DNA of 64,000 bases from JAEUIG01 sp046349775 (GCA_046349775.1 JAXMBS010000019.1:13459-77458); one strand, 5' to 3'; shown: positions 45,726 to 55,635, numbered from the stretch's first letter. Notes: a model not told the origin generated them from the letters alone. Made by a program: numbers and translations.

Positions 45726-47349
45726 ATGTCTTCCACCGCAGTCCCCTCCACCAGATTTCCCCAGCGAGTCACCTGGGCGGTGCTGGTGCTCTGCGCTGCG
45801 CCACCGCTACTGAATCTTTGCGGGTTCGATTTCGGCACACGGCTGCAGCCATTTGATCCCAAGGATTACGTGCTGCTCGAGGGGCCGCTGCAGTCGACGA
45901 TCCTGTATGACGCCCTCCGCGGCGCGTTCGTGTTCACGCTGCTGGAATGGACCGCGTTCTGCATCGCACTGGTGACGGTGGCGGTCTCCTTCGTGCAATA
46001 CTTCCTGACGCGCGACCTGATCACGCCGATCATCGGCACCGCGCTGTTCTTCTCCGGCTGTATCGACGGGTTTCATGTTCTCGCGGCGGACCTGATCTCT
46101 GAAAACGTCGCCAACCATGAGCAGTTCACGCCCTGGGTCTGGACGATCTCGCGGTTGCTCAATTCGCTGATCCTCGTCGCCGGCACGCTCCCGTTCCTGT
46201 GGAACGATCGTCCGGTGCAGGCCAACCGCGGTGTGCGATACACGGTGCTGACCGGCATCCTGGCGGCACTGCTGGCGTACGCGTTCGTATTCGTCTGCGC
46301 ACGCATCGAGCAGTTTCCGAGAATCCAGTCCGCCGGGCCGGACTTCATCCGGCGTCCGCTGGACCTGATTCCACTGGTCGCGTACCTGCTGGTCGCCGGG
46401 ATCGTGCTGCCACGGCTGTATCGCCGGCATCGCAGCGTGTTCGTCCGCGGACTCCAGGTCAGCATCCTGCCGCACGTCGTTTCGCAGTTGTACGCCGTCA
46501 CGTCCGCCGAGCTGTACGACAACGCGTTCAATGTCGCCAGTGCGCTGAAGATCATTGGCTATCTGGTGCCGCTGATCGGCCTGCTGGTCGATTACACCCG
46601 CGCCTACCAGGCGCATGCGGCCCTGCTGGCCGCCGAGGAGCAACTGCACATCGCCCGCGAGATTCAATTGCGGCTCCTGCCCGCGACGCGACCGCAACTC
46701 GCCGGCTGGGATATCGCCGGGCGCTGCGCCTTTGCCGAGGCGATCGGCGGGGACTACTTCGATTATCTGCCGCTGCCCGACGGACGATTGCGGATCATTG
46801 TCGCCGACGTCAGCGGACACGACCCGGGCGCTTCACTCCTGATGGCGAACGCCCGCGCTTACCTGCGCGCCGTCAGCACACCGGAGCGCGACCTGACGCA
46901 GTTGATTCACGAGGTCAACCGGTTCCTGTGCGACGACGGCGCAAGGGCGGCGGTTCGTGACGTTGTTCGCGTGCGAACTTTCTCCGAACAAATGTGAAGT
47001 GCGATACATCGGCTGCGGGCATGGGGCGCTCCGGAGTGTCCAGCGACGGCCGTTGCACGCGTCGACGCGAGGACCGGAATGCCGCTGGGAGTCAGTGCCG
47101 ATTATCGCAACGCTTCACGAGTGGCCGCGGACTTGTCCGCAGGCGATGTCCTGCTGGTCTGTACTGATGGCCTGACCAGCTCCTCGCCCGACGGTGTCAT
47201 GCTGGGGCGAGAAGGGTCGCGCGCTGCTGGCCGATGCCGCACGAGGCGACCGCGATCGTGAAAGCGTTGCTCGACGGAGTCCGTCGGCACACGGGCAAAG
47301 CGACGGCTTCGAGGACGACGTCACGGTCGTCGCCGCAGTGCGGGGTTGA
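45726..47349 (+). CDS. Seven-helix membrane sensor with SpoIIE-type phosphatase domain (frameshifted at end)
   Basis: ATG 45726 begins about 280 residues with seven to eight hydrophobic helices and an extracytoplasmic stretch (FSGCIDGFHVLAADLISENVANHE), like a MASE-type sensor. A short coiled linker (HAALLAAEEQLHIAREIQLRLLPA) leads into a PP2C/SpoIIE domain with GGDYFDYLPLPDGRLRIIVADVSGHDPGA. After about 46945 the frame breaks: FACELSPNKCEVRYIGCGHG, then SAGDVLLVCTDGLTSS, then GFEDDVTVVAAVRG in further frames, ending at 47349. The expected full length is about 540 residues. It probably dephosphorylates a partner-switching anti-sigma antagonist in response to a membrane signal. Confidence 0.75.
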
Positions 47350-47388
47350 GCGGGCTGTTCAGCGTTTGCGCGTTGCGGCTCGAGCTTG

Positions 47389-48110
47389 ATGCCGGGGCGG
47401 CGAGCGGAAATCGAAAGTCTGCTGCTGACGGATTGCGTCCGATTCGGCTGGGACTACTGATCTCAGGCGGCGGTACCACGCCGCGGTGAACCTGCTGCAG
47501 GAGATTGCGGCCGGTCGGCTCTCGGCCCGAATCGCCTTCGTGATCGCAGACCGCACCTGTGCCGGGATCGACAGGCGCGCACTGGCCTCGATTGCGAATT
47601 GATCGCCCGCCGCAGCTTCGATTCGGCGACCTCTTTCAGCGGCGGCGTTTTCGAAGCCCTTCGCCGAGCGGATGTCGAACTGTGGTGCTCGCCGGGTTTC
47701 TGGCGCGTCTGGATGATCCAGCGACCTCGGCAACGCGTGATGAACATTCATCCGCGCTCATTCCGGCGGTCACGGCATGCATGGCCGCCACGTCCACGCG
47801 GCTGTCCTCGGCTGCTGCTGCGCGGTCAGCGGTTGCACACGGTGCACTTCTCGACAACTGAGGCATGACCACGGACCGATCATTCTGCAGCAGCGTCCCG
47901 GTGGCCGATGACGACACGCTGAGAGAGGCTTTGCGGCGCGCGTCTTTGAGGCGGAGTGCGCCGCGTACCCGGAAGCGATTCGCCGGTTCGCCGCTTTGAC
48001 GGCTGCGGATCGAGGGCCGCCGCGTCTGGACGCTGCCGGAATAATCGCAGATGGTCGACAGCGGATGGGACCAAACGCCTTTGCCTGCCTGCCGAACCAT
48101 CGACGAATGA
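47389..48110 (+). CDS. purN: Phosphoribosylglycinamide formyltransferase PurN (frameshifted)
   Basis: Pieces in three frames form a PurN-like protein: RLGLLISGGGTTAVNLLQEIAAGRLSARIAFVIADRT, then FSGGVFEALRRADVELWCSPGFW, RVMNIHPRSF, TVHFSTTE, and GPIILQQRPVADDDTLREALRR-like and FEAECAAYPEAIRRFAAL segments. The NIHP motif with the catalytic His and the GPII motif are family hallmarks. The enzyme transfers a formyl group from 10-formyl-tetrahydrofolate in purine synthesis. Start and end positions are estimates, since indels occur every 100 to 150 bases here. Confidence 0.65.
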
Positions 48111-48237
48111 CCCCAGACACGTCCGTTCATCGGCGGTCGGCAAGTTTTTTTGCCGACTGGCGAATAGACTGATGCCGGTAGACCGGCAGCTCCCGAGAAG
48201 CCGGTCCGTTCGAGACAACTCACCCCAGGGCTTTCCG

Positions 48238-48804
48238 GTGCCGCCGCACTATTACGCAGACTTGATGTACTGGACGTTCGGCGTGGTCCTGTTGTTCCTC
48301 GCGATCCGTGGGGTGCTGGCTGGCGACCGTCTTTACACTGCCCGGCAACTGGTTCATCGTCGCTCTGGCCGCATTGTGTGCTCCTGGCTGTTCCCAGAGC
48401 ACGACGGCAGCACCCTCGGCTTCACCCTGGACGGCGGTCAGTTGCTGGCCATCCCGGTTGCACGGCGAAGTCATCGAGCTCGCCTGCTCAGCGCTGCCGG
48501 GGTGCCGCTGGGCAGGGCCAGCCGCCGCGGCATGGCGTCTCGCGCTGGTCGGGCGGCGACGGCAGCCTGTCGGCGCCGTCATCGGCGTGCCGATTCCCGT
48601 CATCGGTTCGCTGATCGCCGAAACGGCGGGTACGGCGGCGCTTCCTCGCCTACCTCGGCGAATACTGGAAGGAATGCGCTTACCGAGGAACGGCTGTCGA
48701 TCAGCACCGGGGCGATGCTCGGCCGCATCGCCGGCACCATCGGCAAACTCATCGTCGGCGCAGCGATGGTCGCGTATGCCATCGTCGAATCGTTCTGGAT
48801 TTGA
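48238..48804 (+). CDS. DUF456 family membrane protein (frameshifted)
   Basis: A first helix (MYWTFGVVLLFLAIRGVLA) in one frame is followed in another by VFTLPGNWFIVALAAL, the PGNW motif typical of DUF456, and in others by GEVIELACSA and YLGEYWKE-like pieces, ending with LSISTGAMLGRIAGTIGKLIVGAAMVAYAIVESFW, the family's C-terminal double-glycine helix. About 180 residues with four to five helices are expected. The function of the family is unknown. A GTG at 48238 or the ATG at 48265 may be the start. Confidence 0.65.
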   Translation: MPPHYYADLMYWTFGVVLLFLAIRGVLAGDRLYTARQLVHRRSGRIVCSWLFPEHDGSTLGFTLDGGQLLAIPVARRSHRARLLSAAGVPLGRASRRGMASRAGRAATAACRRRHRRADSRHRFADRRNGGYGGASSPTSANTGRNALTEERLSISTGAMLGRIAGTIGKLIVGAAMVAYAIVESFWI

Positions 48805-48904
48805 TCGATACAAACGAGTCGTCGCCATTGATCGGGTCCGCTGTCCATCGCCCATTGCAGCGACAGTCAACACAGACCTTGGCCTTCAACCTGACCGGGT
48901 TTGC

Positions 48905-49807
48905 ATGCACTACAAGATCCGCCACGTCACGACGTACACCTACTCGACGCCGGTCAGTGTGTGTCACAACCTGGTGATGCTTACCCCTCGCGAGGATGCG
49001 CGGCTGCACGTCCATCAACACCGGCTGGATTCGCACCCCGCGCCGCAATTCGTCTCGCGCCGGCAGGATGCCTTCGGCAATCATGTGCACGTGTTTTCCA
49101 TCGAAGAGAGCCACAAGCAACTCACCGTGACTGCGTCGAATCGCGTCACGGTCCTGCCGCGCGATCTGGCGCCGGCGGATGTTGGACCGGCCTGGGAGCA
49201 ATTGGCGAGCGACCTCCGCGGAAGCAAGGATCCCGCCTGGATGGATGCCAGCCGGTTCCTGTTCGACTCCCCCCGTATTCGTCGTTCGCAGGACTTCGCC
49301 CGCTATGCCTCCGGCTCATTCCCGGCGCAGCGGCCGATTCTGGAGGGACTTCGCGACCTGACGCAGCGCATTCACGCGGACTTCCGGTACGACAAATCAG
49401 CGACCGACGTCGGCACAGCGACGGAGGACGCCTTCCGCTTGCGCAGCGGCGTCTGCCAGGACTTCGCGCACGTCGAAATCGCCTGCCTGCGTTCGCTGGG
49501 AATTCCGGCCCGGTACGTCAGTGGATACCTGCGGACGGCGCCGCCGGCCGGCCGCCCGCGGCTGGTAGGGGCCGACCAGTCCCACGCGTGGGCCGCAGTG
49601 TACTGCGGTCCGCAGCTGGGATGGGTGGAAGTCGATCCGACGAACGACTGCCTCTGCGGCACCGATCACATTCCGATCGCCTGGGGCCGCGACTACAACG
49701 ACGTGGCTCCGCTGCGCGGGGTCTTCCTGGGGGGCGGCGACCATCAATTGCGGGTCTCGGTCGACGTCTCCCCGGTGGAGGACGCCGAGTCGCAAGTGAC
49801 AGTCTGA
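48905..49807 (+). CDS. Transglutaminase-like cysteine peptidase-fold protein
   Basis: From ATG 48905 (MHYKIRHVTTYTYSTPVSVCHN) the 300-residue protein has the bacterial transglutaminase-like N-terminal domain and then the core domain with the triad in GVCQDFAHVEIACLRSLGIPARYVSGY (Cys), DQSHAWAAVY (His) and WVEVDPTND (Asp). There is no signal peptide. Proteins of this kind act as amidases, peptidases or cross-linking enzymes; the substrate is not predictable. The gene reads without frameshift, in contrast to its upstream neighbours. Confidence 0.88.
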   Translation: MHYKIRHVTTYTYSTPVSVCHNLVMLTPREDARLHVHQHRLDSHPAPQFVSRRQDAFGNHVHVFSIEESHKQLTVTASNRVTVLPRDLAPADVGPAWEQLASDLRGSKDPAWMDASRFLFDSPRIRRSQDFARYASGSFPAQRPILEGLRDLTQRIHADFRYDKSATDVGTATEDAFRLRSGVCQDFAHVEIACLRSLGIPARYVSGYLRTAPPAGRPRLVGADQSHAWAAVYCGPQLGWVEVDPTNDCLCGTDHIPIAWGRDYNDVAPLRGVFLGGGDHQLRVSVDVSPVEDAESQVTV

Positions 49808-49964
49808 AAGCGGGTTCCGTCGATCGACTTCAGCATGCTCCTTTGAGCGAGCGACTTCTCTGATGTCCTGGTGGGGCTAAATGGCAGATCGAAATTACCT
49901 TAGCCGAACTACTGAACAAAAGTGTGTTGCAAAATTCAACAAAAATCGGGAAAGACACTTCAGA

Positions 49965-49994
49965 TTGACTTCCATTTGCCTCCATCAGGAATAT
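49965..49994 (+). promoter_or_regulatory. Weak candidate promoter upstream of the PEP-CTERM gene
   Basis: TTGACT at 49965 and GAATAT at 49989 are 18 bases apart in an unusually AT-rich spacer, about 45 bases before ATG 50050. The -10 element is poor, so this is only a suggestion. Confidence 0.25.
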
Positions 49995-50049
49995 CCTGAT
50001 CTCTGATTTGGCTTATCCATCTGAGGAATAGACAGAAAGGGCCAGGGCC

Positions 50050-50853
50050 ATGCGGGCGCCATTCGGGAGGGAGTTGCTTCACTTGGGAATTGTCGCGTCG
50101 GTCTTAATGACTTTCGCGACGTCGTCAGACGCCGGCTTCATCGGCTCTGGGACTGGTTCGGCATCTGGCAATCCGCTGGCCGCGTCTGCGGACTTTTCTT
50201 ACAGCGCCGGCACGCTGACAATCACCCTGAAGAACACGTCGACGTTCGACTATGCGTCGAGCCCGAGCACTGCGAAAGCAGTTCCGACTGACATCCTGAC
50301 TGCGTTGTTTTTTGACTACAACGGCGGCTTCGGACCGTCGATGACGCTGACGCTGGCCACTGCTCCTGCGGTGACGGTCGGTTCGAATCCCTCGACCCTC
50401 GTGGTCCCCCCGACAAGTGGAGGCTGGGAGTACCAGGAGAGCGCGTCGTCACTCAGCGGCATCACGCAGCATTATGGGCTGGGAACGGCAGGCTTCGGGG
50501 TTTTCAACGGCAATGCGACGAACCTGCCGACTCCCGCATGGCAGTACGGGATTATTAACAGCAAGTACGTCGACGGTGAGGGGAACCCTTCAGTCAATGG
50601 CAGCATTTTGGCGAAGGATTCGATCACGTTCACATTTTCATGTAACCGGGTGCGTTCGATGTCACGAAGATCGGCAACGTCCGCTTTCAGTACGGAACGG
50701 CGCTCGACGAGGGATCGTTCAAAGGGACGGACACCACAGTGACCACGAATGAAATCCCCGAACCGTCGTCGTTCGTTCTTGCGGCGATCGGCGGCCCGAG
50801 CGGTCGCTGGTGGCCGTCGCCGTCGGCAGCAGGCTGCTCGACGCGATTGTTGA
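50050..50853 (+). CDS. Exported PEP-CTERM anchor protein (frameshifted near the end)
   Basis: The protein has a signal peptide (LGIVASVLMTFATSSDA) and a Ser/Thr/Gly-rich beta domain of about 180 residues (SASGNPLAASADFSYSAGTLTITLKN). After about 50640 the frame breaks. The next frame gives DVTKIGNVRFQYGTALDEGSFKG and then TNEIPEPSSFVLAAIGG. A further indel at about 50800 yields AVAGGRRRRQQAA, so together PEPSS plus a hydrophobic stretch plus Arg cluster make a complete PEP-CTERM sorting signal. Such proteins are processed by an exosortase and usually end up in the envelope or exopolymer; no exosortase is in this window. Confidence 0.7.
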
Positions 50854-50872
50854 TTGCATCGGGGTCCAGCAC

Positions 50873-50902
50873 GCCCTCGTGCATCACACGATGCACGAGG
50901 GC
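50873..50902. terminator. Perfect hairpin between convergent PEP-CTERM and subtilase genes
   Basis: GCCCTCGTGCATC and GATGCACGAGGGC form a perfect 13-pair stem with an ACAC loop. It lies between the two convergent genes and has no T-run. A related stem follows the second subtilase at 53043. Confidence 0.65.
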
Positions 50903-50937
50903 GCGCCATTTCCGGGACTCGATTCTTTCAGACTACT

Positions 50938-52435
50938 TCAGGAACGTGTTCGCCGGCCGATCTGGTCCCAGACATCGCCGGTCGCCGTGACGTTTGTCAC
51001 GATCGTCGAGTACGTTCCCGACCGGGCATTGCTGATCGTGAACCAGGCGCCGTTTGCGTCTGTCAGCACCGAGCCGGTGTAGACGTTCGAGCCGTTGCGA
51101 GTGATCCTGACAGCCACGGTCGCATTCGGCACTGGTGCCCCGGCGTCGTCGGCAATGTCCACTTCAATCCGCAGGTTCTTGTCGCTCGTCTTGCCGCCAT
51201 ACTTCGTGTAGCCGATGTAATCGACGCCGATCGTCAGTGGCGGCGGCGGATCGCTCGATGGCGGAGGCGGCGGGGGGAGGGGGAGGCGGTTGCGTCGCGA
51301 GAGCCGACAACGCGGCGGCGACGTCGACGCGCCCGTAACCGAAGTAGTTGTCCACGCCTGCCGTTCCCAGGTCCAGCGACGACATGTCGAGGACATAGCG
51401 GACATCGGTGTTGTGTGTCAGGCCCTCAGCGCGCCGATGAGCACCGCGGCTGCCCCGGCGACGTGCGGGCAGGCCATCGAAGTTCCTGACTTTGAGCCAT
51501 AGCCGCCGCCCGGCATCGTGGAGTAGATCGACACACCCGGAGCGGCAAGCTCCACTGCCGGACCCGTGCTCGACCACGACGCCCATGCGTCGTTCGCGTC
51601 GGTCGCCGCGACGGCGATCACCGAGGAGTACCTTGCGGGTAGCCCACGGTGTCCGTGCCGGGCGTCGCCATTCCCCGCAGAGGCCACCATCACCAGTCCC
51701 AGGGCTGCGGCATTGTCATACGCCTGTTGCACCGTTGAACCCGGATCGGTCGTCGTACCGTAACTATTGCTCGTGACCTGGATGCCGTTCTTGGATGCAC
51801 CATTGCACACCGGCAATGATCGTGCTGAATGACCCGCTGCCGCTCGAGTTGAGCACTTTGACGGCATACAACTGGCAATCGGGCGCCACGCCGACGACGC
51901 CTGTGCCGTTCGCCAGTGCGGCGATTGTCCCGGCGCAGTGCGTCCCGTATTATCGTCCATCGGCAGGGCATCGTTATTGACGAAGTCCCAGCCTCCCTTG
52001 TAATTGGCGGCGAGGTCCGGGTGTGTGTAATCGATGCCGGTGTCGATCACCGCCACCTTGACGCCGGGCGTTGCCCGACCGGCGGCCCGTGCGATGTCTT
52101 CGCCGATCTTCTTGACGCCCCACGAATTGTCCAGCTCGAGATCGTGGGCCGTGACTTCAACGTCCTGCTCTACAGCCGCTGACATTGGGGTTCTTGGCGA
52201 AGGCGGCGAAGGCCTGTTCCGGGATCCGTGCGGCGATCGCCGGCACGATCCAATAGCTGTGCTTGATCTTGCCTCCCTGTTTCGTGACGAAATCCTGGTC
52301 CGCTTTTCCGGGCGGCGCCTTGAAGGCGATGATGACGTCGACTTCCTTCGGTGGTGCTGCCTCGGTCGTCGCGGCGACGCCGCCGATGGCCCATAGAACT
52401 GCCGCCGTCACAGCGCGACCGATTCGCGAAAGCAT
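50938..52435 (-). CDS. Secreted subtilisin-like protease, copy 1 (frameshifted)
   Basis: ATG 52435 begins a signal peptide (IGRAVTAAVLWAIGGVAATTEA). The inhibitor-like propeptide follows (VDVIIAFKAPPGKADQDFVTKQGG). The frame then shifts to LDNSWGVKKIGED, AVIDTGIDYTHPDLAANYKGGWDF (catalytic Asp), with the His region broken by an indel, ITSNSYG-like VTSNSYG, and KSGTSMACPHVAGAAAVL (catalytic Ser). After LIGALRA the sequence continues in another frame with HNTDVRYVLDMSSLDLG, a Pro-rich linker and an Ig-like domain ending ATGDVWDQIG. About four indels are needed. It is a close paralog of the intact gene at 53110-54645. Confidence 0.78.
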
Positions 52436-53037
52436 GAGCTGACCCTCCCAGCAGTGGCCAGGGGACGGCAACGGCTGTCGTAACAGTGGTGGACGAAACT
52501 CGACAGATCGCGGACGGATTCGTATGCGGCGTTCAACCGACGCAGTCGTACCGTCCGAGTGCCGTGCGAAGACACTTCGCAGTTCGTAGTGAGTCGATCA
52601 GAGGTGCAACGGAAGTGCTGTCCAGTCGCAGACGAGTCGCGACTGAGTCTGATTAAGACACCTAGGTCCGCCGTGCGACGCTGTAGGAGAGAATCCTCGA
52701 ACATTCAGCGTGGAACCCGCCACGACAGCCAACGGTCGCGCTTCGCGTGACAGAACTCGCACGACTGTTCCCACAGCGCCCCCATCGCTTGGCCTGCATC
52801 ACCGATCCAACGGGTAATCGCTGCAACGACCGGCATTCCATGTTGCGTTTTGGCAACGCTTCTCGGTCGCTCCATAGGCTGAATCCCACCCCCAAATCGC
52901 GGCACGTGAGCCCGCATTTCGAGCTCAGCTCATTGGCTGCTTGAGCCGCACTCACGAGTTCACCACTGCACATCGTCCTGCGGCCCGTCGCTCCATGACA
53001 TCGACGAGCGATAAGCTGCCAGCGAGCATCAATCAAC
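52436..53037. other. Spacer upstream of subtilase copy 1 with conserved leader element
   Basis: About 600 bases lie between the two subtilases. Bases 52578-52670 resemble the leader of copy 2 at 54776-54872 (shared CGCAGTTCGT, GGAAGTGCT, GATTA and CTAGGTCCG boxes in the same order). The remaining 350 bases show no gene I can defend; a 70-codon minus-strand frame at 52705-52917 is noted but not supported. Confidence 0.5.
52578..52670 (-). promoter_or_regulatory. Conserved leader element of subtilase copy 1
   Basis: Read on the minus strand, the boxes CGGACCTAG, TAATC, AGCACTTCCG, GATC and ACGAACTGCG occur in the same order as upstream of subtilase copy 2. It ends 143 bases before the start codon. 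It may be a promoter or a regulatory leader kept since the gene duplication. Confidence 0.45.
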
Positions 53038-53074
53038 AAAAACGCCCTCGTGCACCAACGTGTGCACAAGGGCG
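53038..53074 (-). terminator. Rho-independent terminator of subtilase copy 2
   Basis: On the minus strand, CGCCCTTGTGCAC pairs with GTGCACGAGGGCG (one mismatch) and TTTTT follows. It is about 35 bases after the stop at 53110 and resembles the hairpin at 50873. Confidence 0.75.
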
Positions 53075-53109
53075 ATTGAACGACTCGCTGCTGACTACTT
53101 TGCGACTCG

Positions 53110-54645
53110 CTACTTCTTCACGAACGAATTCGACGGGCTGGCATGATCCCAGGTTAATCCGCTGGCGGTGATATTCGTAATCGTCGTCGTGTACGTGCCC
53201 CCCTTGGCTCCGTTGATCGTGAATACGGCCGTGCCGTTCACGTCGGTCGTGGCTTGCGCGGAGAGCACCGATTTTGTTCCGCGGCGGATCTGTACGGTCA
53301 CGACGGCGCCGGCGACCGGATCGCCGAAGTCGTCCACGATGTCCACATCCACGATGAGATTTTTGTCGTTCTTTTTCCCGCCGCTGAGCGAATAATAGAC
53401 ACCGTCGACCGTGGCAACCGTCGGCGTGCTTGGGGGATTGGAAGAGGGCGGCGGCGGCGGAGGAGGAGGCGGCGGAGAGGGAGGCGTCAGGGCCGACAGG
53501 GCCGTAGAGAGGTCGATTCGCCCGTAGCCGTACCAGGTGTCCTGGCCTTGTACGCCGAGGTCGAGCGCCGACATGTCGAGCGCGTAGCGGACGTCATCGG
53601 CATGCGTGAGGCCCGCGCTGATCAGGACTGCGGCCGCTCCCGCTGCGTGCGGGCAGGCCATCGACGTCCCTGACATGTAGCCGTAACCGCCACCCTTGAG
53701 TGTGGACAGGATTGAGACGCCGGGCGCTGCGATTTCGACGGCCGGTCCGGTGCTCGACCAGTAGGCGCGGACGTCGCTGCCGTCGGTCGCGGCGACGGCG
53801 ATGACCGAAGCATACTGAGCCGGATATCCAACCGTGTTCTCCGTCCCCGCGCTGGTGCCCGAATTCCCCGCCGCCGCCACGTTCACGATCCCGATCGCCG
53901 CGGCGTTGTCGAACGCCTGCTTCATGGACGTGCCCATGTCGGTCGAGGAGCCGTAACTGTTGCTCGTGACCTGGATCCCGTTCTGAATACACCACTGCAC
54001 GGCCGCGATGATGTTGCTCGAATAGCCGCTGCCGTTGGCGTCGAGCACCTTCAGAGCGTAGAGCTGCGCATGCGGAGCGACACCCACTACGCCCGTGGCG
54101 TTGGCTTCGGCCGCGATCGTCCCGGCGCAGTGCGTGCCGTGGCCGTGATCGTCCAGCGGATCGTTGTCGTTATTGACGAAATCCCATCCCCCCTTGTAGT
54201 TCGCGTCGAGATCGGGATGCCGATAGTCGATGCCGGTGTCAATGACCGCGACCTTGACCCCTGTGCCCGTCGCGCCGGCAATTTGCGCCGCGCCGCCGCC
54301 GATCCGCTTCACGCCCCAGGTATTGTCGAGTTCTACGTCGTTGATGTGCACGACGACGTCGGGCTCGACGGACTGGACGTTCAGGTTCTCCTTGAGCTTC
54401 GCCAACTTGGCCTTCGGCACGCGCGCGGCGATGGATGGCACGATCCAGTAGCTGTGCTTGACCTTGCCGCCGTGATTCTGAATGTGAACATGATCCGCGT
54501 TCTGCGGGTGCGTCTTGTAGCGGATCAGGACGTCGGCTTCGTCCTGCGGGGCCGCATCGTCAGCCCACGCCGGTGCACACGCGAAAGTGGTCCAGACCAG
54601 CAGGCCCGCAACCGCCAGGACGGAGCAGTCAATTCGACGAAGCAT
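53110..54645 (-). CDS. Secreted subtilisin-like protease, copy 2
   Basis: The 511-residue protein has a signal peptide (VLAVAGLLVWTTFACAPAWA), an I9-like propeptide (ADVLIRYKTHPQNADHVH), and the S8 catalytic domain: Asp in AVIDTGIDYRHPDL, His in DDHGHGTHCAGTIAA, and Ser in MSGTSMACPHAAGAA. A run of ten prolines forms a linker, followed by an Ig-like C-terminal domain of about 90 residues (DVDIVDDFGDPVAGAVVTVQI). It should be an exported protease. Proline runs like this one stall ribosomes without EF-P. No frameshift is seen, which makes it a template for reading copy 1. Confidence 0.92.
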   Translation of the reverse strand: MLRRIDCSVLAVAGLLVWTTFACAPAWADDAAPQDEADVLIRYKTHPQNADHVHIQNHGGKVKHSYWIVPSIAARVPKAKLAKLKENLNVQSVEPDVVVHINDVELDNTWGVKRIGGGAAQIAGATGTGVKVAVIDTGIDYRHPDLDANYKGGWDFVNNDNDPLDDHGHGTHCAGTIAAEANATGVVGVAPHAQLYALKVLDANGSGYSSNIIAAVQWCIQNGIQVTSNSYGSSTDMGTSMKQAFDNAAAIGIVNVAAAGNSGTSAGTENTVGYPAQYASVIAVAATDGSDVRAYWSSTGPAVEIAAPGVSILSTLKGGGYGYMSGTSMACPHAAGAAAVLISAGLTHADDVRYALDMSALDLGVQGQDTWYGYGRIDLSTALSALTPPSPPPPPPPPPPSSNPPSTPTVATVDGVYYSLSGGKKNDKNLIVDVDIVDDFGDPVAGAVVTVQIRRGTKSVLSAQATTDVNGTAVFTINGAKGGTYTTTITNITASGLTWDHASPSNSFVKK

Positions 54646-55103
54646 GAACAGGCCCTCCCCTGGGCGGCCGCAACGCGGTAGTGACTGTCAGGACAATTCG
54701 GCCCGTCGTCAACGACATTGCCGGAGGGGCGGCGCAGGAGGATCAGCGCGGACGCCGACCTGCCTGCGAACCGATCGCAGTTCGTCGTGATCTTTGAGAC
54801 GAGCATCGGAAGTGCTCCCGACCCTCCCGCAACGAATGGCGCAAGGGTCGGATTAGGAGACTCTAGGTCCGGATTTTGATGCTGGCGGCACGATTCCGGC
54901 AAATCCGGCTCAAGGGCCCTTGGCGTGGACCGGACAGAGGCCCGGTCGAGTTTTGCCCTGGGGAGGAGGTTATGGCCGTCCGGGGGCAGATCGGATCAAG
55001 TCCGCTTTCGGCTGGCGGCGGGTTTTTCTGTTTTGTAAGCTGAATCCGACGTCGGCCGCGCCGAATGGCGTCGCGGCTGGCGGCCCGTCCCTGGGCACCC
55101 AGC
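54646..55103. other. Divergent spacer between subtilase copy 2 and the pilin genes
   Basis: This 458-base region holds the conserved subtilase leader at 54776-54872 on the minus side. The part nearer the pilins contains a T-rich stretch (GGGTTTTTCTGTTTTGTAAG at 55019-55038) that could belong to a promoter. No gene is recognisable. Confidence 0.5.
54776..54872 (-). promoter_or_regulatory. Conserved leader element of subtilase copy 2
   Basis: On the minus strand it reads CCGGACCTAG, TAATCCGAC, AGCACTTCCGATGC and ACGAACTGCG, in the same order as at 52578-52670, and ends 131 bases before the start codon of copy 2. Confidence 0.45.
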
Positions 55104-55289
55104 ATGCAACAACGTCGCAACCGCGATCCCCGTCACCGCGCGTCAAGACGCGGCGCCGCCGCGGCCGATTACATGCTGGTGCTGGGCGTGGTCGTGCCGC
55201 TCTTGTTTATTGTCTTGCCTGCCGGCCGACGGGCGATGCAACTTGTGTTCGAACTGGCCTGTGCCCTGATCGCCTGGCCTTTCATGTAA
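55104..55289 (+). CDS. Flp-like (type IVb) pilin, D5-Y6 variant
   Basis: ATG 55104 begins a 61-residue protein with an Arg-rich leader (QQRRNRDPRHRASRRG) and then AAAADYMLVLGVVVPLLFIVLP, a hydrophobic stretch. If cleavage is after the Gly in RRG, as in Flp pilins, position 5 is Asp instead of Glu and position 6 is Tyr. The small size, basic leader and location just before another pilin and a prepilin peptidase support a Tad-type pilin. A start 13 codons earlier is possible but extends the leader only. Confidence 0.65.
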   Translation: MQQRRNRDPRHRASRRGAAAADYMLVLGVVVPLLFIVLPAGRRAMQLVFELACALIAWPFM

Positions 55290-55332
55290 GCGCGTCGCTG
55301 CTGGGAGCAGCGACCTCCGAGAGGAGTTTGCG

Positions 55333-55548
55333 ATGAAGCCTCAAGCCTCCCTCCGCCGATTGCTGCAGCGCGTACACTCTGATGAACGCGGGGCCGTCAG
55401 CATTGAAACGATCATGATCATCGGCGCGATCGCCGTTCCGATCCTGATCTTTCTACTGCGGTTCGGCTGGCCGCGGATCAAGGATTACTTCAACAACGGG
55501 ATGAACGACCTCGAGGCCCAGCGCAGCAACGTGATGTCGAATCACTGA
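55333..55548 (+). CDS. Flp-like (type IVb) pilin, E5-T6 variant
   Basis: The 71-residue protein has GAGG upstream of ATG 55333, a leader with basic residues, and the pilin segment DERG/AVSIETIMIIGAIAVPILIFL. After the cleavable Gly, position 5 is Glu, as in normal Flp pilins, but position 6 is Thr instead of Tyr. The mature part is about 50 residues, with a charged tail NNGMNDLEAQRSNVM. It lies 43 bases after the first pilin and 87 bases before the peptidase, suggesting one operon. Confidence 0.75.
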   Translation: MKPQASLRRLLQRVHSDERGAVSIETIMIIGAIAVPILIFLLRFGWPRIKDYFNNGMNDLEAQRSNVMSNH

Positions 55549-55635
55549 CGTCCGGAGCTGGCAATGGCAGCGCCCCCCTGAGCCGGAAGCGTCAGCGCCC
55601 GGAGGCGACCCCGGTGTGGAAGATCAGGCAGCAAT

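Noticed and set aside
37348..48804. A block of true pseudogenes
   Set aside because: The interrupted genes include ftsY, uppP and purN, and conserved motifs continue in other frames with normal spacing, so sequencing indels explain the pattern better.
50380..50400. tRNA-like T-arm word GGTTCGAATCC
   Set aside because: It lies inside the open frame of the PEP-CTERM protein and there is no acceptor, D-arm or anticodon stem around it. No other tRNA was found in the window.
52705..52917. 70-codon minus-strand frame between the subtilases, with a Cys-x-x-Cys-His (CEFCH) motif
   Set aside because: Cytochrome-like CxxCH motif occurs once in an otherwise unremarkable short frame with no signal peptide; chance is likely.
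53430..53500. Poly-Arg/Gly frame on the plus strand
   Set aside because: It is the antisense of the ten-proline linker in subtilase copy 2.
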